Below are positions 14,033 to 21,929 of a DNA stretch of 24,215 bases, in pieces. The stretch is from Euryarchaeota archaeon UBA602 (lineage in GTDB: Archaea; Thermoplasmatota; Poseidoniia; Poseidoniales; Thalassarchaeaceae). The notes beneath the pieces are model-generated. The model was not told the DNA's origin. It made no database searches and saw only the letters and a list, made by a program, of their open reading frames with translations. The DNA is taken from positions 1 through 24,215 of the forward strand of contig DAHO01000037.1 in assembly GCA_002498455.1 (NCBI GenBank). The letters are read 5' to 3'. Position 1 is the first letter of the stretch. Each line of letters starts with the position of its first letter. Position numbers and translations under genes: made by a program.

Positions 14033-15103
14033 CTACTGTCCAGTGATTTCATTGACTGCATCCAGCAAAGAAGGGTTGGATTCGAAGTGATTTCGCATCG
14101 ATTCTAATCCAGCGGAAATGGCATCTGCAACGGCAAATTTTGCATCTAAAGGATGAATTTCCCCAGATTTTACCGCAGTAATGAATCCCTCCAGAGAATC
14201 ATAGGTACTAGGTTCTCCATATTCGGGCTTGGGTGTCACGGTAATGTGACCTTGTTCGGGCAGGATGATGTGCTCTAACAATTCGTAAATTGGGCTGTCA
14301 TCTTGCTCCACGTCAAGGTATGCTTTTCGCATTTTTTTGCGCAATTTTTCAGGGGAATCATGCAGCAAAATCGCACCCGATGGATCGGACTTACTCATCT
14401 TATGATCAAACGAATCCATTCGAGCACCGGCGCTCTTGAGGCCCGAAATAATCGGCGTATGGATGCACGTGGCTTTGGTCCAATTCCAATGGTCAGCCAC
14501 TTCGCGCATGTACATGTGTGCCTTACGCTGGTCCATGCCACCAATGGCCAAATCAATGTCCATCTCAAAGATGTCAGCCGCTTGCATTGCAGGATAGAAA
14601 AATTTCGACAAATCTCCGTCACCACTCGCCTCGTCCCGACCCATGATACTGAATGTTCTCCTCGCGCGCGCGAGGCTCATGTTTTTGGAACAACGAAGAA
14701 CTCGTGCCCAATAATCGCCGCTATCCATGATTTCAGAAGCATAGGCGAATCGCAGTTGACCGGGACCCTCACCCTCTTCAGGATGTCCGAGAAGAGCCCG
14801 AAAGACTTCCTCCATGTACTTCCCAGTCGTCTGAATTTTATCCATATCTCCTCCAAACTTGTCATTGACCCAAGCATGCCAGTCAGCCAGGAAAATTAGG
14901 ACATTGACATCCGCATCCAACATTCGCCGAAGATTGGTGGCCAATACTTTCCAACCAACATGCGCCTTACCACTGGGCTCAAACCCGACGTAAGCGCGTA
15001 TCACGCCACCTTCGCCGATTCTCGCTTCCAAGTGTTCGACACCAACGACCTCTTGCGCTGCTCCAGTGATCAGCTCAAGTCTCTCGCTGTCAGTCATGGT
15101 CAT
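14033..15103 (-). CDS. tyrS: Tyrosyl-tRNA synthetase, archaeal type
   Basis: The class I signature appears as FEPSGKAHVGW (residues 41-51), where HVGW stands for HIGH, and KMSKSDPSGAI begins at 235. LAIGGMDQRKAHMYMREVA is the tyrosine-pocket region of TyrRS. The length of 356 fits the archaeal/eukaryotic form, which lacks the bacterial C-terminal S4 domain. The enzyme charges tRNA-Tyr. Two in-frame ATGs (codons 1 and 3) are close together; I use the first. It starts 12 bases after the upstream DUF5611-like gene, so they are co-transcribed. A 16-base CG palindrome lies within the coding sequence. Confidence 0.95.
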   Translation of the reverse strand: MTMTDSERLELITGAAQEVVGVEHLEARIGEGGVIRAYVGFEPSGKAHVGWKVLATNLRRMLDADVNVLIFLADWHAWVNDKFGGDMDKIQTTGKYMEEVFRALLGHPEEGEGPGQLRFAYASEIMDSGDYWARVLRCSKNMSLARARRTFSIMGRDEASGDGDLSKFFYPAMQAADIFEMDIDLAIGGMDQRKAHMYMREVADHWNWTKATCIHTPIISGLKSAGARMDSFDHKMSKSDPSGAILLHDSPEKLRKKMRKAYLDVEQDDSPIYELLEHIILPEQGHITVTPKPEYGEPSTYDSLEGFITAVKSGEIHPLDAKFAVADAISAGLESMRNHFESNPSLLDAVNEITGQ

Positions 15104-15115
15104 AGAGATCGCCTA

Positions 15116-15631
15116 TCAAGATTCGAGCAGGTTGGAGAGCTTCTTTGCGGTGCTCTCTGCCTTGGTGTTGTCACCCGCTTCAAGCAGGTTTTCGATCGTA
15201 GTGATGTATTCTTCAGCCTGTGCTTTGACCTCATCGGAGAGATTGTTGGCCATCCCCATGAAATGTCTCGCCTGACTGATTCCGGACTTGGCCTTGGAAG
15301 CCTTCTTTGCAAATTCTTTGGCCTTGTCACCACGCTGCTTGGCATTGTATCCTGTGGCTTCATCTAGGAATGCTGACCATCGCTTACGACTGTCCATGGC
15401 AACGGCCATGGCATCGGGATCGTCAAAGTCGGGACGTTCTTGTTGAACATCCACGACCAATTTACCCAATGCATTGTACTCACCAGAGATACTGGTCATG
15501 ATTCCGTGACTACCACTAAAGGCATCACCAGAACCGTCTACATTCTCAAAATGCTTGCCAGCAACACTCGCAAGTCCTCCTTCCGATGCCAATTTCTTGG
15601 CCAATCCACGCTTCACCTCAAAGGTCTCCAT
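15116..15631 (-). CDS. DUF5611-like small protein
   Basis: I place the start at the ATG at 15631, giving 171 residues beginning METFEVKRGLAKK; the frame is open further upstream but that part is low-complexity and overlaps the divergent gene's start. The N-terminal part (EVKRG, then LGKLVVDVQQE, then FLDEATGYNAKQRGDKAKEF) resembles the DUF5611 family of Thermoplasmata-like archaea, recalled by pattern rather than searched. The C-terminal 60 residues are highly charged and helical, likely a coiled hairpin (EEYITTIENLLEAGDNTKAES). The function is unknown. Because it is 12 bases upstream of tyrS it may have a translation-linked role. Confidence 0.7.
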   Translation of the reverse strand: METFEVKRGLAKKLASEGGLASVAGKHFENVDGSGDAFSGSHGIMTSISGEYNALGKLVVDVQQERPDFDDPDAMAVAMDSRKRWSAFLDEATGYNAKQRGDKAKEFAKKASKAKSGISQARHFMGMANNLSDEVKAQAEEYITTIENLLEAGDNTKAESTAKKLSNLLES

Positions 15632-15717
15632 GTTTCGTCGGAGAGCCAACCTGTGGTTAAGGGTCGCGGCTGGCCAGCGTGTAGACAAGGGTGATAATCG
15701 GGAGTTCAGTCGACAGG

Positions 15718-16992
15718 ATGATGGCGAACCGGGTTCGGGTCTCATTTGGTTTGGCCATTTTGTTGTTCACTGTTGGTTTCATACCCACGGTCACCGCAGA
15801 AAGTGCAGTTGAATTGGACAACCCGATTTGGCTTGCAGAACGTGATTTAGGTCTTGAAGCCATTGCGGTTGGTGGGGAAACAACACAGAAGGTTTTGGTC
15901 GCCGGTGCAGAAGGATATGCTCGTCTGCTAGACGGTTCGGACCCCACTCAGCAGGTGGAATTGGCAACGCCGACCGAGGAAACCATTCGCGCCATTGATT
16001 GGCACCCACGTGGCAAAACTGCACTCATGGTTGGAGACAACGGTTTGATGCTTCGCTACGTTGCAGAAGATCACTCCGTGACTACTGTTACCGGCAGTTC
16101 GCAACTTGTGAATCTTGACATGGCGGCCATTGCTTGGAATGCGGCTGGAAGCTACGCCTATGTGGCGGGCGAAAGTGGCTACATCTGGGCCTACTATGAG
16201 GGGCAAGATGGGCAAGGTGTGTTTGAGATTGTTAACGACCAAATCGGCAGTGATATTACCGATATTGCTTGTCAAGAAGAAGCACAATTGTGTGCGGTAA
16301 CCACGGAAACTGATGGTATTGCATTGATTGATACAAACACCAATCACACCATGTATTGGATTGGTGGTGAAGATCGACGATGGTTGGGTGTCAATTGTGG
16401 TGAACCAGTATTCAACCGCTGTGCAGCCATTGGCGAAGGGCGTGCCATTGGAAGTTTGGGACTAGATCTCCAGCAGCCTGAACAATCGACTTTGTTCACT
16501 CAAATCATCCCGAACCTTGGTGGGGAGTTCACTCACATTCACAAGCGAGCGCCTGGCGAGACCCTCATCTCAATGGCACCGTTCCAAATCACCGCCTGGG
16601 ACATGAGCAATGCAGAAGCCTATGAGTGGGTCGAATACAGCGATGTTTCCAATGCCAGCAACGCACTTGCGGGTGAGCGTTTGGTTGGAACATGGGGCAC
16701 CACTGACGATGCGAATGTCGGCTTCATTGTGACATCATTCGGCGCCGTCGTTGGCTTCCATCCACCGGTCGAAACCAGTGTATGGACGGACAGTCTGATC
16801 TCGTATATCCTAGCCGTGGTCGTACTCATCGCGGTTCCCGGCGTCATCTTCGGCTTGATTTTCATGAACAGTGAAAAGTTGCAGCGCAAATACTTCCAGC
16901 GTCGAAATGCAAAACGTGAAGCTGCAGAACAGCAGAGAATTGACAAGGAAAAGGCCGAGAAACGTGCGGCAAGAAAAGCCAAGAAATCATGA
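15718..16992 (+). CDS. Secreted, membrane-anchored beta-propeller protein
   Basis: The likely start is ATG 15718 (or 15721), giving MMANRVRVSFGLAILLFTVGFIPTVTA as signal peptide or anchor with a plausible signal cleavage site; a GTG at 15691 is less likely. The body, residues about 35-350, contains propeller-like repeats (IDWHPRGKTALMVGDNGLMLRY, IAWNAAGSYAYVAGESGYIWAY) and the cysteine pairs CQEEAQLC and CGEPVFNRC, which suggest disulphides outside the cell. A transmembrane segment (VVVLIAVPGVIFGLIF) precedes a very basic tail (RRNAKREAAEQQRIDKEKAEK...KKS), so the tail is inside and the propeller outside. The ligand is unknown. It may be co-transcribed with the downstream glutaryl-CoA dehydrogenase. 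Confidence 0.75.
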   Translation: MMANRVRVSFGLAILLFTVGFIPTVTAESAVELDNPIWLAERDLGLEAIAVGGETTQKVLVAGAEGYARLLDGSDPTQQVELATPTEETIRAIDWHPRGKTALMVGDNGLMLRYVAEDHSVTTVTGSSQLVNLDMAAIAWNAAGSYAYVAGESGYIWAYYEGQDGQGVFEIVNDQIGSDITDIACQEEAQLCAVTTETDGIALIDTNTNHTMYWIGGEDRRWLGVNCGEPVFNRCAAIGEGRAIGSLGLDLQQPEQSTLFTQIIPNLGGEFTHIHKRAPGETLISMAPFQITAWDMSNAEAYEWVEYSDVSNASNALAGERLVGTWGTTDDANVGFIVTSFGAVVGFHPPVETSVWTDSLISYILAVVVLIAVPGVIFGLIFMNSEKLQRKYFQRRNAKREAAEQQRIDKEKAEKRAARKAKKS

Positions 16993-16994
16993 GT

Positions 16995-17011
16995 CGCCCC
17001 CTAAGGGGGCG
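16995..17011 (+). promoter_or_regulatory. Hairpin between the propeller stop and glutaryl-CoA dehydrogenase start
   Basis: CGCCCCC-TAA-GGGGGCG is a perfect 7-bp stem with a three-base loop. It begins two bases after the propeller stop and ends six bases before the ATG at 17018, so the purine-rich 3' arm that might serve as a ribosome-binding sequence is paired. It could be a regulatory stem or a weak terminator; there is no T-run. Confidence 0.35.
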
Positions 17012-17017
17012 TTGGCA

Positions 17018-18229
17018 ATGTTCAAAGGTCTCACCATAGGCGCACCGAACATGGCATACGAAGCACTCGATTTCTACGATGTTGACGCCTTGCTAACTGA
17101 AGAGGAATTGATGGTCCGCGACATGGTCCGAGATTGGGTCGATGAGAAAGTCATTCCCAACATTGAGCAGCATTATCTTGACGGTACATTCCCTAGAGAG
17201 TGGATTCAAGACATGGGAGAAATGGGTATCCTTGGAATGGTTGTTCCAGAAGAATACGGCTGTGCTGGAATGTCTTACACCGCTTACGGTGTAGTTTGCC
17301 GAGAATTAGAGCGTGGTGACTCAGGACTGCGTTCGTTTGCAAGTGTCCAAGGCTCACTCTCAATGCACCCCATTCACAAGTGGGGAACTGAAGAGCAGAA
17401 GCAAAAGTACCTACCCGGAATGGCCAAGGGTGAAATCATCGGTTGCTTCGGATTGACCGAACCCGATTACGGTTCGAACCCCGGTGGCATGATTACCAAG
17501 GCAGAAGATATGGGGGACCACTACCTGTTGAATGGTGCCAAGATGTGGATTACCAACGGAACCATTTGTGACCTCGCGATTGTTTGGGCCAAGTTGGATG
17601 GTGTGATCCGAGGATTCATTGTCGAGATGGGCGATGAAGGATTCACCGCACCCGAGCAAAAGGGAAAACACTCACTCCGTGCCTCAGTCACCAGTGAATT
17701 GGTCTTCCAAGATTGTAAGATTCCTAAAGATCGATTATTGCCCAAGGCCAAGGGATTGTCTGGTCCGTTCTCATGCTTGAATCGTGCCCGTTATGGAATC
17801 GCTTGGGGCAGTATCGGTGCAGCACAAGCCTGCTTTGATGCGGCTAAGAAGTACTCTTTAGAGAGAATTCAATTCGACAAGCCCATTGCAGCATTCCAAC
17901 TGATTCAGATGAAGTTGGCCACCATGTTGCGAGAGATTACCAAGGGCCAATTGTTGGCATACCACCTCGGTCGAAAAATCGACGAGGACAATTGGATTCC
18001 TGAATTCGTCAGCTTGGCCAAGATGAACAACGTCGACATTGCGCTCGATATCGCACGTGTGGCTCGAGATATCCACGGCGCAAACGGAGTGACCAGCGAA
18101 TACCCAATCATGCGACACATGAACAACCTAGAATCGGTCAAGACCTACGAAGGAACACATGATATCCACAATCTGATTTTGGCCCGGCATATTACTGGAA
18201 TTCAATCCTTCACTCGAAATCTGAAGTGA
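17018..18229 (+). CDS. Glutaryl-CoA dehydrogenase (acyl-CoA dehydrogenase family)
   Basis: The enzyme would oxidise and decarboxylate glutaryl-CoA to crotonyl-CoA in lysine/tryptophan breakdown, passing electrons to ETF. Blocks specific to this branch of the family are present: LRSFASVQGSLSMHPI with R105 in the place of the substrate carboxylate-binding arginine, GCFGLTEPDYGSNPG, KHSLRASVTSEL, GPFSCLNRARYGIAWG, and TYEGTHDIHNLILARHITGIQ with the catalytic base E378. The ATG at 17018 gives 403 residues; the ATG at 17051 would give 392 and also fits the family. An earlier in-frame ATG inside the propeller gene (16871) is rejected, as the extra residues are an out-of-frame shadow of that gene. 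The PAP2 gene follows closely. Confidence 0.9.
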   Translation: MFKGLTIGAPNMAYEALDFYDVDALLTEEELMVRDMVRDWVDEKVIPNIEQHYLDGTFPREWIQDMGEMGILGMVVPEEYGCAGMSYTAYGVVCRELERGDSGLRSFASVQGSLSMHPIHKWGTEEQKQKYLPGMAKGEIIGCFGLTEPDYGSNPGGMITKAEDMGDHYLLNGAKMWITNGTICDLAIVWAKLDGVIRGFIVEMGDEGFTAPEQKGKHSLRASVTSELVFQDCKIPKDRLLPKAKGLSGPFSCLNRARYGIAWGSIGAAQACFDAAKKYSLERIQFDKPIAAFQLIQMKLATMLREITKGQLLAYHLGRKIDEDNWIPEFVSLAKMNNVDIALDIARVARDIHGANGVTSEYPIMRHMNNLESVKTYEGTHDIHNLILARHITGIQSFTRNLK

Positions 18230-18238
18230 GGGATTCGC

Positions 18239-18982
18239 ATGCGCGAATCTTTCCTTGGGACTTGGCCCATTTGGAAAATAGCCCAAAGACAAGAGTCGAG
18301 GATTGGATTTGTAATTGCCGTTGGTACCTTACTGGTTCCTATTCTTTCCATTTTTTACATCGCTACGAATCGACTCGCATCCGCGATGAACCATTCGGGA
18401 TGGGATCCAAAATTTGGACTCGATGATCAGATTCCATTCATTGCTCCATCGATTTTCATCTATCTCAGCCTATTCTGGCTCTTCATCCCCTTGCCTCTGT
18501 ATTGTATGCCCAATATCGAGCGAGCACGCAAGGAGTTGATGGTCTTCGGTCAAGCGATGATTGTCGTGAATTTCATCTCTTACGTTGTATTTGTCGTCTC
18601 TCCTGCCGAAGTTTACCTACGTGATGTAGCAATCCAAGAAATGTCCAATCGATCAGGTCTACTCAATGAAATGTATGAACTGTTGTGGATTATGGACGAA
18701 CCCTACAATGCTTGGCCGAGTTTACACGTGAGTATTGCGACATTGATGACACTGTTCGCAATTCGTTGCTGGAAGGGAAAGCCAGTGTTGCAGTGGGGAA
18801 TTGGATTGATGTGTGTGCTGATGTGCCTGTCCATCACGACCACAAAGCAGCACTTTGCTTGGGATCTCATCACCGGTTGGGCTCTCGTCGCAGCCATCTG
18901 GTTTGTGCAAATCCGGCCCGGTTTGCAGCGTATCGATGTTGAACTGCAAGAATCTACAACGAGTAATCAATCGCTTCATTGA
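18239..18982 (+). CDS. PAP2-superfamily membrane phosphatase/transferase
   Basis: The 247-residue protein has about six membrane segments. The PAP2 motif 2 is NAWPSLHVS (H163 in PSLH), and motif 3 is TTTKQHFAWDLITGW (H205 and D209), the catalytic dyad region of lipid phosphatases and of inositolphosphorylceramide-synthase-type phosphotransferases. Motif 1 (KxxxxxxRP) is not obvious, which matches the shortened subgroup. It may dephosphorylate or transfer lipid phosphate head groups; the substrate is unknown. It starts nine bases after the glutaryl-CoA dehydrogenase stop, and its last 29 bases overlap the convergent TauE gene. Confidence 0.8.
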   Translation: MRESFLGTWPIWKIAQRQESRIGFVIAVGTLLVPILSIFYIATNRLASAMNHSGWDPKFGLDDQIPFIAPSIFIYLSLFWLFIPLPLYCMPNIERARKELMVFGQAMIVVNFISYVVFVVSPAEVYLRDVAIQEMSNRSGLLNEMYELLWIMDEPYNAWPSLHVSIATLMTLFAIRCWKGKPVLQWGIGLMCVLMCLSITTTKQHFAWDLITGWALVAAIWFVQIRPGLQRIDVELQESTTSNQSLH

Positions 18983-19691
18983 GATAGAATATTCCACTCA
19001 AGACGATTCCAATCATCACACCATTGTGAATCCATTCGGACTTCAATGATTTCAACCAACGCTTGCCAACTTTGACGCCCAGTAATGCGGAAGCAACCAG
19101 TACAAGTGTGAGATTCAGATGGGCGGATATCTCGTCGAATCGGAAGAATAGATAGACAGGGATTCTCGAGAAATCAACACACAAAGCCAGGATACTTGCA
19201 GTAGCCGCGTAGGCCATCTTGTCGGGTAAACGGCGCGTGAGGAACATCGCACGGAGTGCTCCTTGGTGCCCAGACAAACCACCCATGAAACCCGAACCAA
19301 AACCTCCGACTCGGTCATTGGCTTCGGGAATTCGATATCCTGTCCATTTTTCACTCAAGGTTAGCAATGGTAAAACAATCAGGAAAATACCAATCACAGC
19401 CAATAGTGGAGCCTGTGGAACTTGATTTTGCAGCAATGCCCCTAGGATTGAACCAATGACCAACCAAATGCCGTATTTACGGAATGCATCGAAGTCTACA
19501 TGCTCTCGCAATGCTGCGAATTTACCCGCATTATGTGCCCCATGCACAACAGCGACAACAGCCACAGCCTCATGTGGACCCATCAGCAGGAGAACCATTG
19601 GCGTCAGCATCGTGGACAAGCCGAATCCTGCTGGTACTGTCAGTGCTGCCGCCAAGAAGGCGCCAAGCGCGACGAGTACCATTTCCTCCAT
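18954..19691 (-). CDS. TauE/SafE-family (TSUP) membrane transporter
   Basis: The protein (245 residues) has the TSUP arrangement of two related halves with about eight membrane segments: LVALGAFLAAALTVPAGFG near the start, then HGAHNAGKFAAL, and the second-half signature GSGFMGGLSGHQGALRAMFL around residues 132-151. Members export sulfite, sulfonates or other organic anions; this sequence does not identify the substrate. The GG...G(H)QGA loop is a characteristic of the second repeat. It ends convergently with the PAP2 gene with 29 bases of overlap and lies 20 bases downstream of the PiT gene, so it may be co-transcribed with it. Confidence 0.85.
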   Translation of the reverse strand: MEEMVLVALGAFLAAALTVPAGFGLSTMLTPMVLLLMGPHEAVAVVAVVHGAHNAGKFAALREHVDFDAFRKYGIWLVIGSILGALLQNQVPQAPLLAVIGIFLIVLPLLTLSEKWTGYRIPEANDRVGGFGSGFMGGLSGHQGALRAMFLTRRLPDKMAYAATASILALCVDFSRIPVYLFFRFDEISAHLNLTLVLVASALLGVKVGKRWLKSLKSEWIHNGVMIGIVLSGIFYLNEAIDYSL

Positions 19692-19711
19692 CGTTACAAT
19701 TCCAACATGAA

Positions 19712-21847
19712 TCAGTTGTAAACAATTGGGAGGAAGGCGTTTGCAGCCGCTTCACAGGCGTTTGCAACATCATCCATTCTTTGTAGAACACGATACATGT
19801 GCATGGCTGCCAAGGGCTGATCTTCCCCTTGGCTGAACACAAAGGCGGCCGCCGCTGCTTCAGACAGGTCGGCTTGGTGCTCCTTGAGGTTCACTGCGCG
19901 AATCATTTCGAGCAAATCATTGCGCCCTTTCTTGGTGTAACCTGACAAGGTGACGTCGCGAAGAACTGCGACGGTGTCTTCGTATGCAGCAACAGTTTCA
20001 GAGACAGCTACACCCATTTCTTTGAGTAAATTCCGAGCCTCCTTATTGTCATACAATTCTCTGAATGAAAGCTGCTCTGCAACGTTTTGGGCATAATCTG
20101 CAATCCGATCTTGTCGTGTAAGCATGTGAAGGAACGCATCGCTTCCAATCAGTAGTTTCCACTCACGATTGCCAACTTTTTCTCGCAGAGCTGCCTTGAG
20201 ATTATCCGCGGTCAATTCAGCTTCAACAGTGGCCTGAATTTCCTCGCTCGGATCTTTTCCATCGATTGCTTTGTTTACTGCTTCAAGCATGTGACCCACA
20301 GTAACCTCAACAGCTTCTGCATGCTTGTGGAACAGTTCGAAGACAGTGGGTGCAATTTGGTTATCGCCAGTATCTCCGCCCACATCCGCCAATGCGTCTT
20401 CAACGTGGATTTCATCATCCTTGGTTTTCCATAAAACCCAGACGACAGACATGAATGCGATTGGGATAATCACCATGATGTTCAGCGGATCTGAGCCGCT
20501 CGCAACATAGATGACAACCGCACCGAATGCGGCAGCTGGTAGACTCGCGACCCAAGATGCAGCAATCTTTCCAAAGACGCGGAAATCAACCGCTTTGGCT
20601 CCACCTGCCAGTCCCACACCGACCACGGCACCAACCAGTGTGTGTGTTGTGGACACTGGAACGGCCAAGAATGGCATTGAGAACATCAGAATCACTGTTG
20701 CTGCGCCAAACTCTGCTGCGAATCCTCGTGTAGGGGTGATGTCTGTGATTTTCTTTCCAATGGTCTCCATGACCCGGTATCCCCAAGTCATGACACCAAT
20801 GGCAATACCAGCTGATCCGAGTAGGACCAACCACAGGGGAATGTCAGCCTTCGCAGTTAATTCCCCACCACTGGATAGAATCTGATAAACGGCAGCCATA
20901 GGCCCAATCGCGTTTGAGCGGTCGTTAGCACCATGGGCGAATGCCACATATGCAGCTGTGATAATCTGCAACCAAACGAAGATTCGCTCGACGCCAGTAA
21001 AGCCACCTTTTTCACTCTCAAAGTCGTACTTTCGAAGAATCCACCAAAGGACGATACTCGCAATCAAACCTATGACGAAAGCGAGGATGAGGCTGTTGAT
21101 TGGGAACCAAGCATTTTCTGCCCAGGGATTAAACACACCATTCTCCTTCACAGGGAGCCAGTCATACTTGTCGGTAATCCAGCCATTTGACTCCGCTTTT
21201 CCGAAGAACCCCTTCAACGCCTTGAATTGTAGTGCGAGACCGAGGACGAAGAAGGTAGGTAGAGCCAAAATCGGTGCCAACCACTTTGATCTGTCAATCG
21301 GATTATCAGCTTCTAAAATGGCCATCCTGACCACGGTAAACGAAAGGAAGGCAATGATACCGCCCATCAATGGACTCGCAACCCATGACATGACGACCTT
21401 TTGAACAACTTCCCAGTCAATCAGAGATTGGCTATGTTGAACTTCTAGAATCAGTCCAACACCCAGAATTCCACCGATAATCGAGTGTGTGGTTGATACA
21501 GGAAGGCCGAATCGTGTTGCGATTGTGAGCCAAACTGCTGCTGCCATCATGGCTGCAATGAATGCATACATCAGATCGTTGGCAAATGCTTCGGTGACCA
21601 AATCTGCATCTTCAAAATCTACAGAAAGAATACCCTTGCGTACGGTATCGGTAACAGCGTCACCCGCGAAGAATGCTCCACAGAATTCGAAGATTGCAGC
21701 GAGAATCACTGCTTGCTTCAGGGTTAGGGCACGACTACCAACTGATGTGCCCATGGCGTTTGCAACGTCATTTGCACCAATGTTCCATGCCATGTAGGCA
21801 CAAACAAGAATCGACAGGCCGAGAACAATCATCATGATTGGTTCCAT
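19712..21847 (-). CDS. PiT-family phosphate transporter fused to a C-terminal DUF47/PhoU-like domain
   Basis: Residues 1-475 are a PiT (Pho-4) transporter with the paired signature GANDVANAMG (24-33) and GANDRSNAIG (306-315), and VSTTHS/VSTTHT repeats near 117 and 398. These transport inorganic phosphate with Na+ or H+. Residues about 500-711 are helical (FELFHKHAEAVEVTVGHMLEAVN, then DRIADYAQNVAEQL, then YRVLQRMDDVANACEAAANAF) and match DUF47/PhoU-like accessory proteins, which in bacteria and many archaea are encoded separately beside pit. Here the two are one polypeptide. The ATG is about 26 bases from a TATA-like CTTATAC, so the mRNA may be leaderless. The divergent neighbour is a PhoU-like regulator. 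Confidence 0.93.
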   Translation of the reverse strand: MEPIMMIVLGLSILVCAYMAWNIGANDVANAMGTSVGSRALTLKQAVILAAIFEFCGAFFAGDAVTDTVRKGILSVDFEDADLVTEAFANDLMYAFIAAMMAAAVWLTIATRFGLPVSTTHSIIGGILGVGLILEVQHSQSLIDWEVVQKVVMSWVASPLMGGIIAFLSFTVVRMAILEADNPIDRSKWLAPILALPTFFVLGLALQFKALKGFFGKAESNGWITDKYDWLPVKENGVFNPWAENAWFPINSLILAFVIGLIASIVLWWILRKYDFESEKGGFTGVERIFVWLQIITAAYVAFAHGANDRSNAIGPMAAVYQILSSGGELTAKADIPLWLVLLGSAGIAIGVMTWGYRVMETIGKKITDITPTRGFAAEFGAATVILMFSMPFLAVPVSTTHTLVGAVVGVGLAGGAKAVDFRVFGKIAASWVASLPAAAFGAVVIYVASGSDPLNIMVIIPIAFMSVVWVLWKTKDDEIHVEDALADVGGDTGDNQIAPTVFELFHKHAEAVEVTVGHMLEAVNKAIDGKDPSEEIQATVEAELTADNLKAALREKVGNREWKLLIGSDAFLHMLTRQDRIADYAQNVAEQLSFRELYDNKEARNLLKEMGVAVSETVAAYEDTVAVLRDVTLSGYTKKGRNDLLEMIRAVNLKEHQADLSEAAAAAFVFSQGEDQPLAAMHMYRVLQRMDDVANACEAAANAFLPIVYN

Positions 21848-21868
21848 GAATTCTTGGAGTGAAAATGG

Positions 21869-21878
21869 GTATAAGATA
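21869..21878 (-). promoter_or_regulatory. Probable TATA box for the PiT gene
   Basis: The minus strand reads TCTTATACCC, centred about 26 bases upstream of the PiT ATG. No ribosome-binding sequence lies between, so a leaderless transcript starting at or near the ATG is the simplest reading. Confidence 0.4.
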
Positions 21879-21892
21879 GAGAACCCCTGTAA

Positions 21893-21910
21893 TCTATATA
21901 GTTATATTTA
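21893..21910 (+). promoter_or_regulatory. Probable TATA region for the PhoU-like gene, with CTATATAG palindrome
   Basis: The run TCTATATAGTTATATTTA is the AT-richest part of the divergent spacer. Its second TATA-like core lies about 25 bases upstream of ATG 21930, with no ribosome-binding sequence, consistent with leaderless transcription. CTATATAG (21894-21901) is self-complementary and could be bound by a symmetric regulator such as the AbrB-domain protein encoded next to it; that link is inference. Confidence 0.45.
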
Positions 21911-21929
21911 GAAATTGAATGGCTTAAAC

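Noticed and set aside
14303..14899. 198-codon open frame antisense to tyrS
   Set aside because: tyrS on the opposite strand is certain by motif; this frame has no recognisable domain and its composition follows from the complement of tyrS codons.
15632..15745. N-terminal extension of the DUF5611-like gene
   Set aside because: The added 38 residues are Pro/Ser/Arg-rich with no resemblance to the rest and would overlap the signal peptide of the divergent gene.
16871..17017. Upstream in-frame ATG extending glutaryl-CoA dehydrogenase by 49 residues
   Set aside because: The extension lies entirely within the propeller gene in another frame, is rich in Lys/Arg/Asn without family similarity, and homologues begin near residue 1 of the shorter form.
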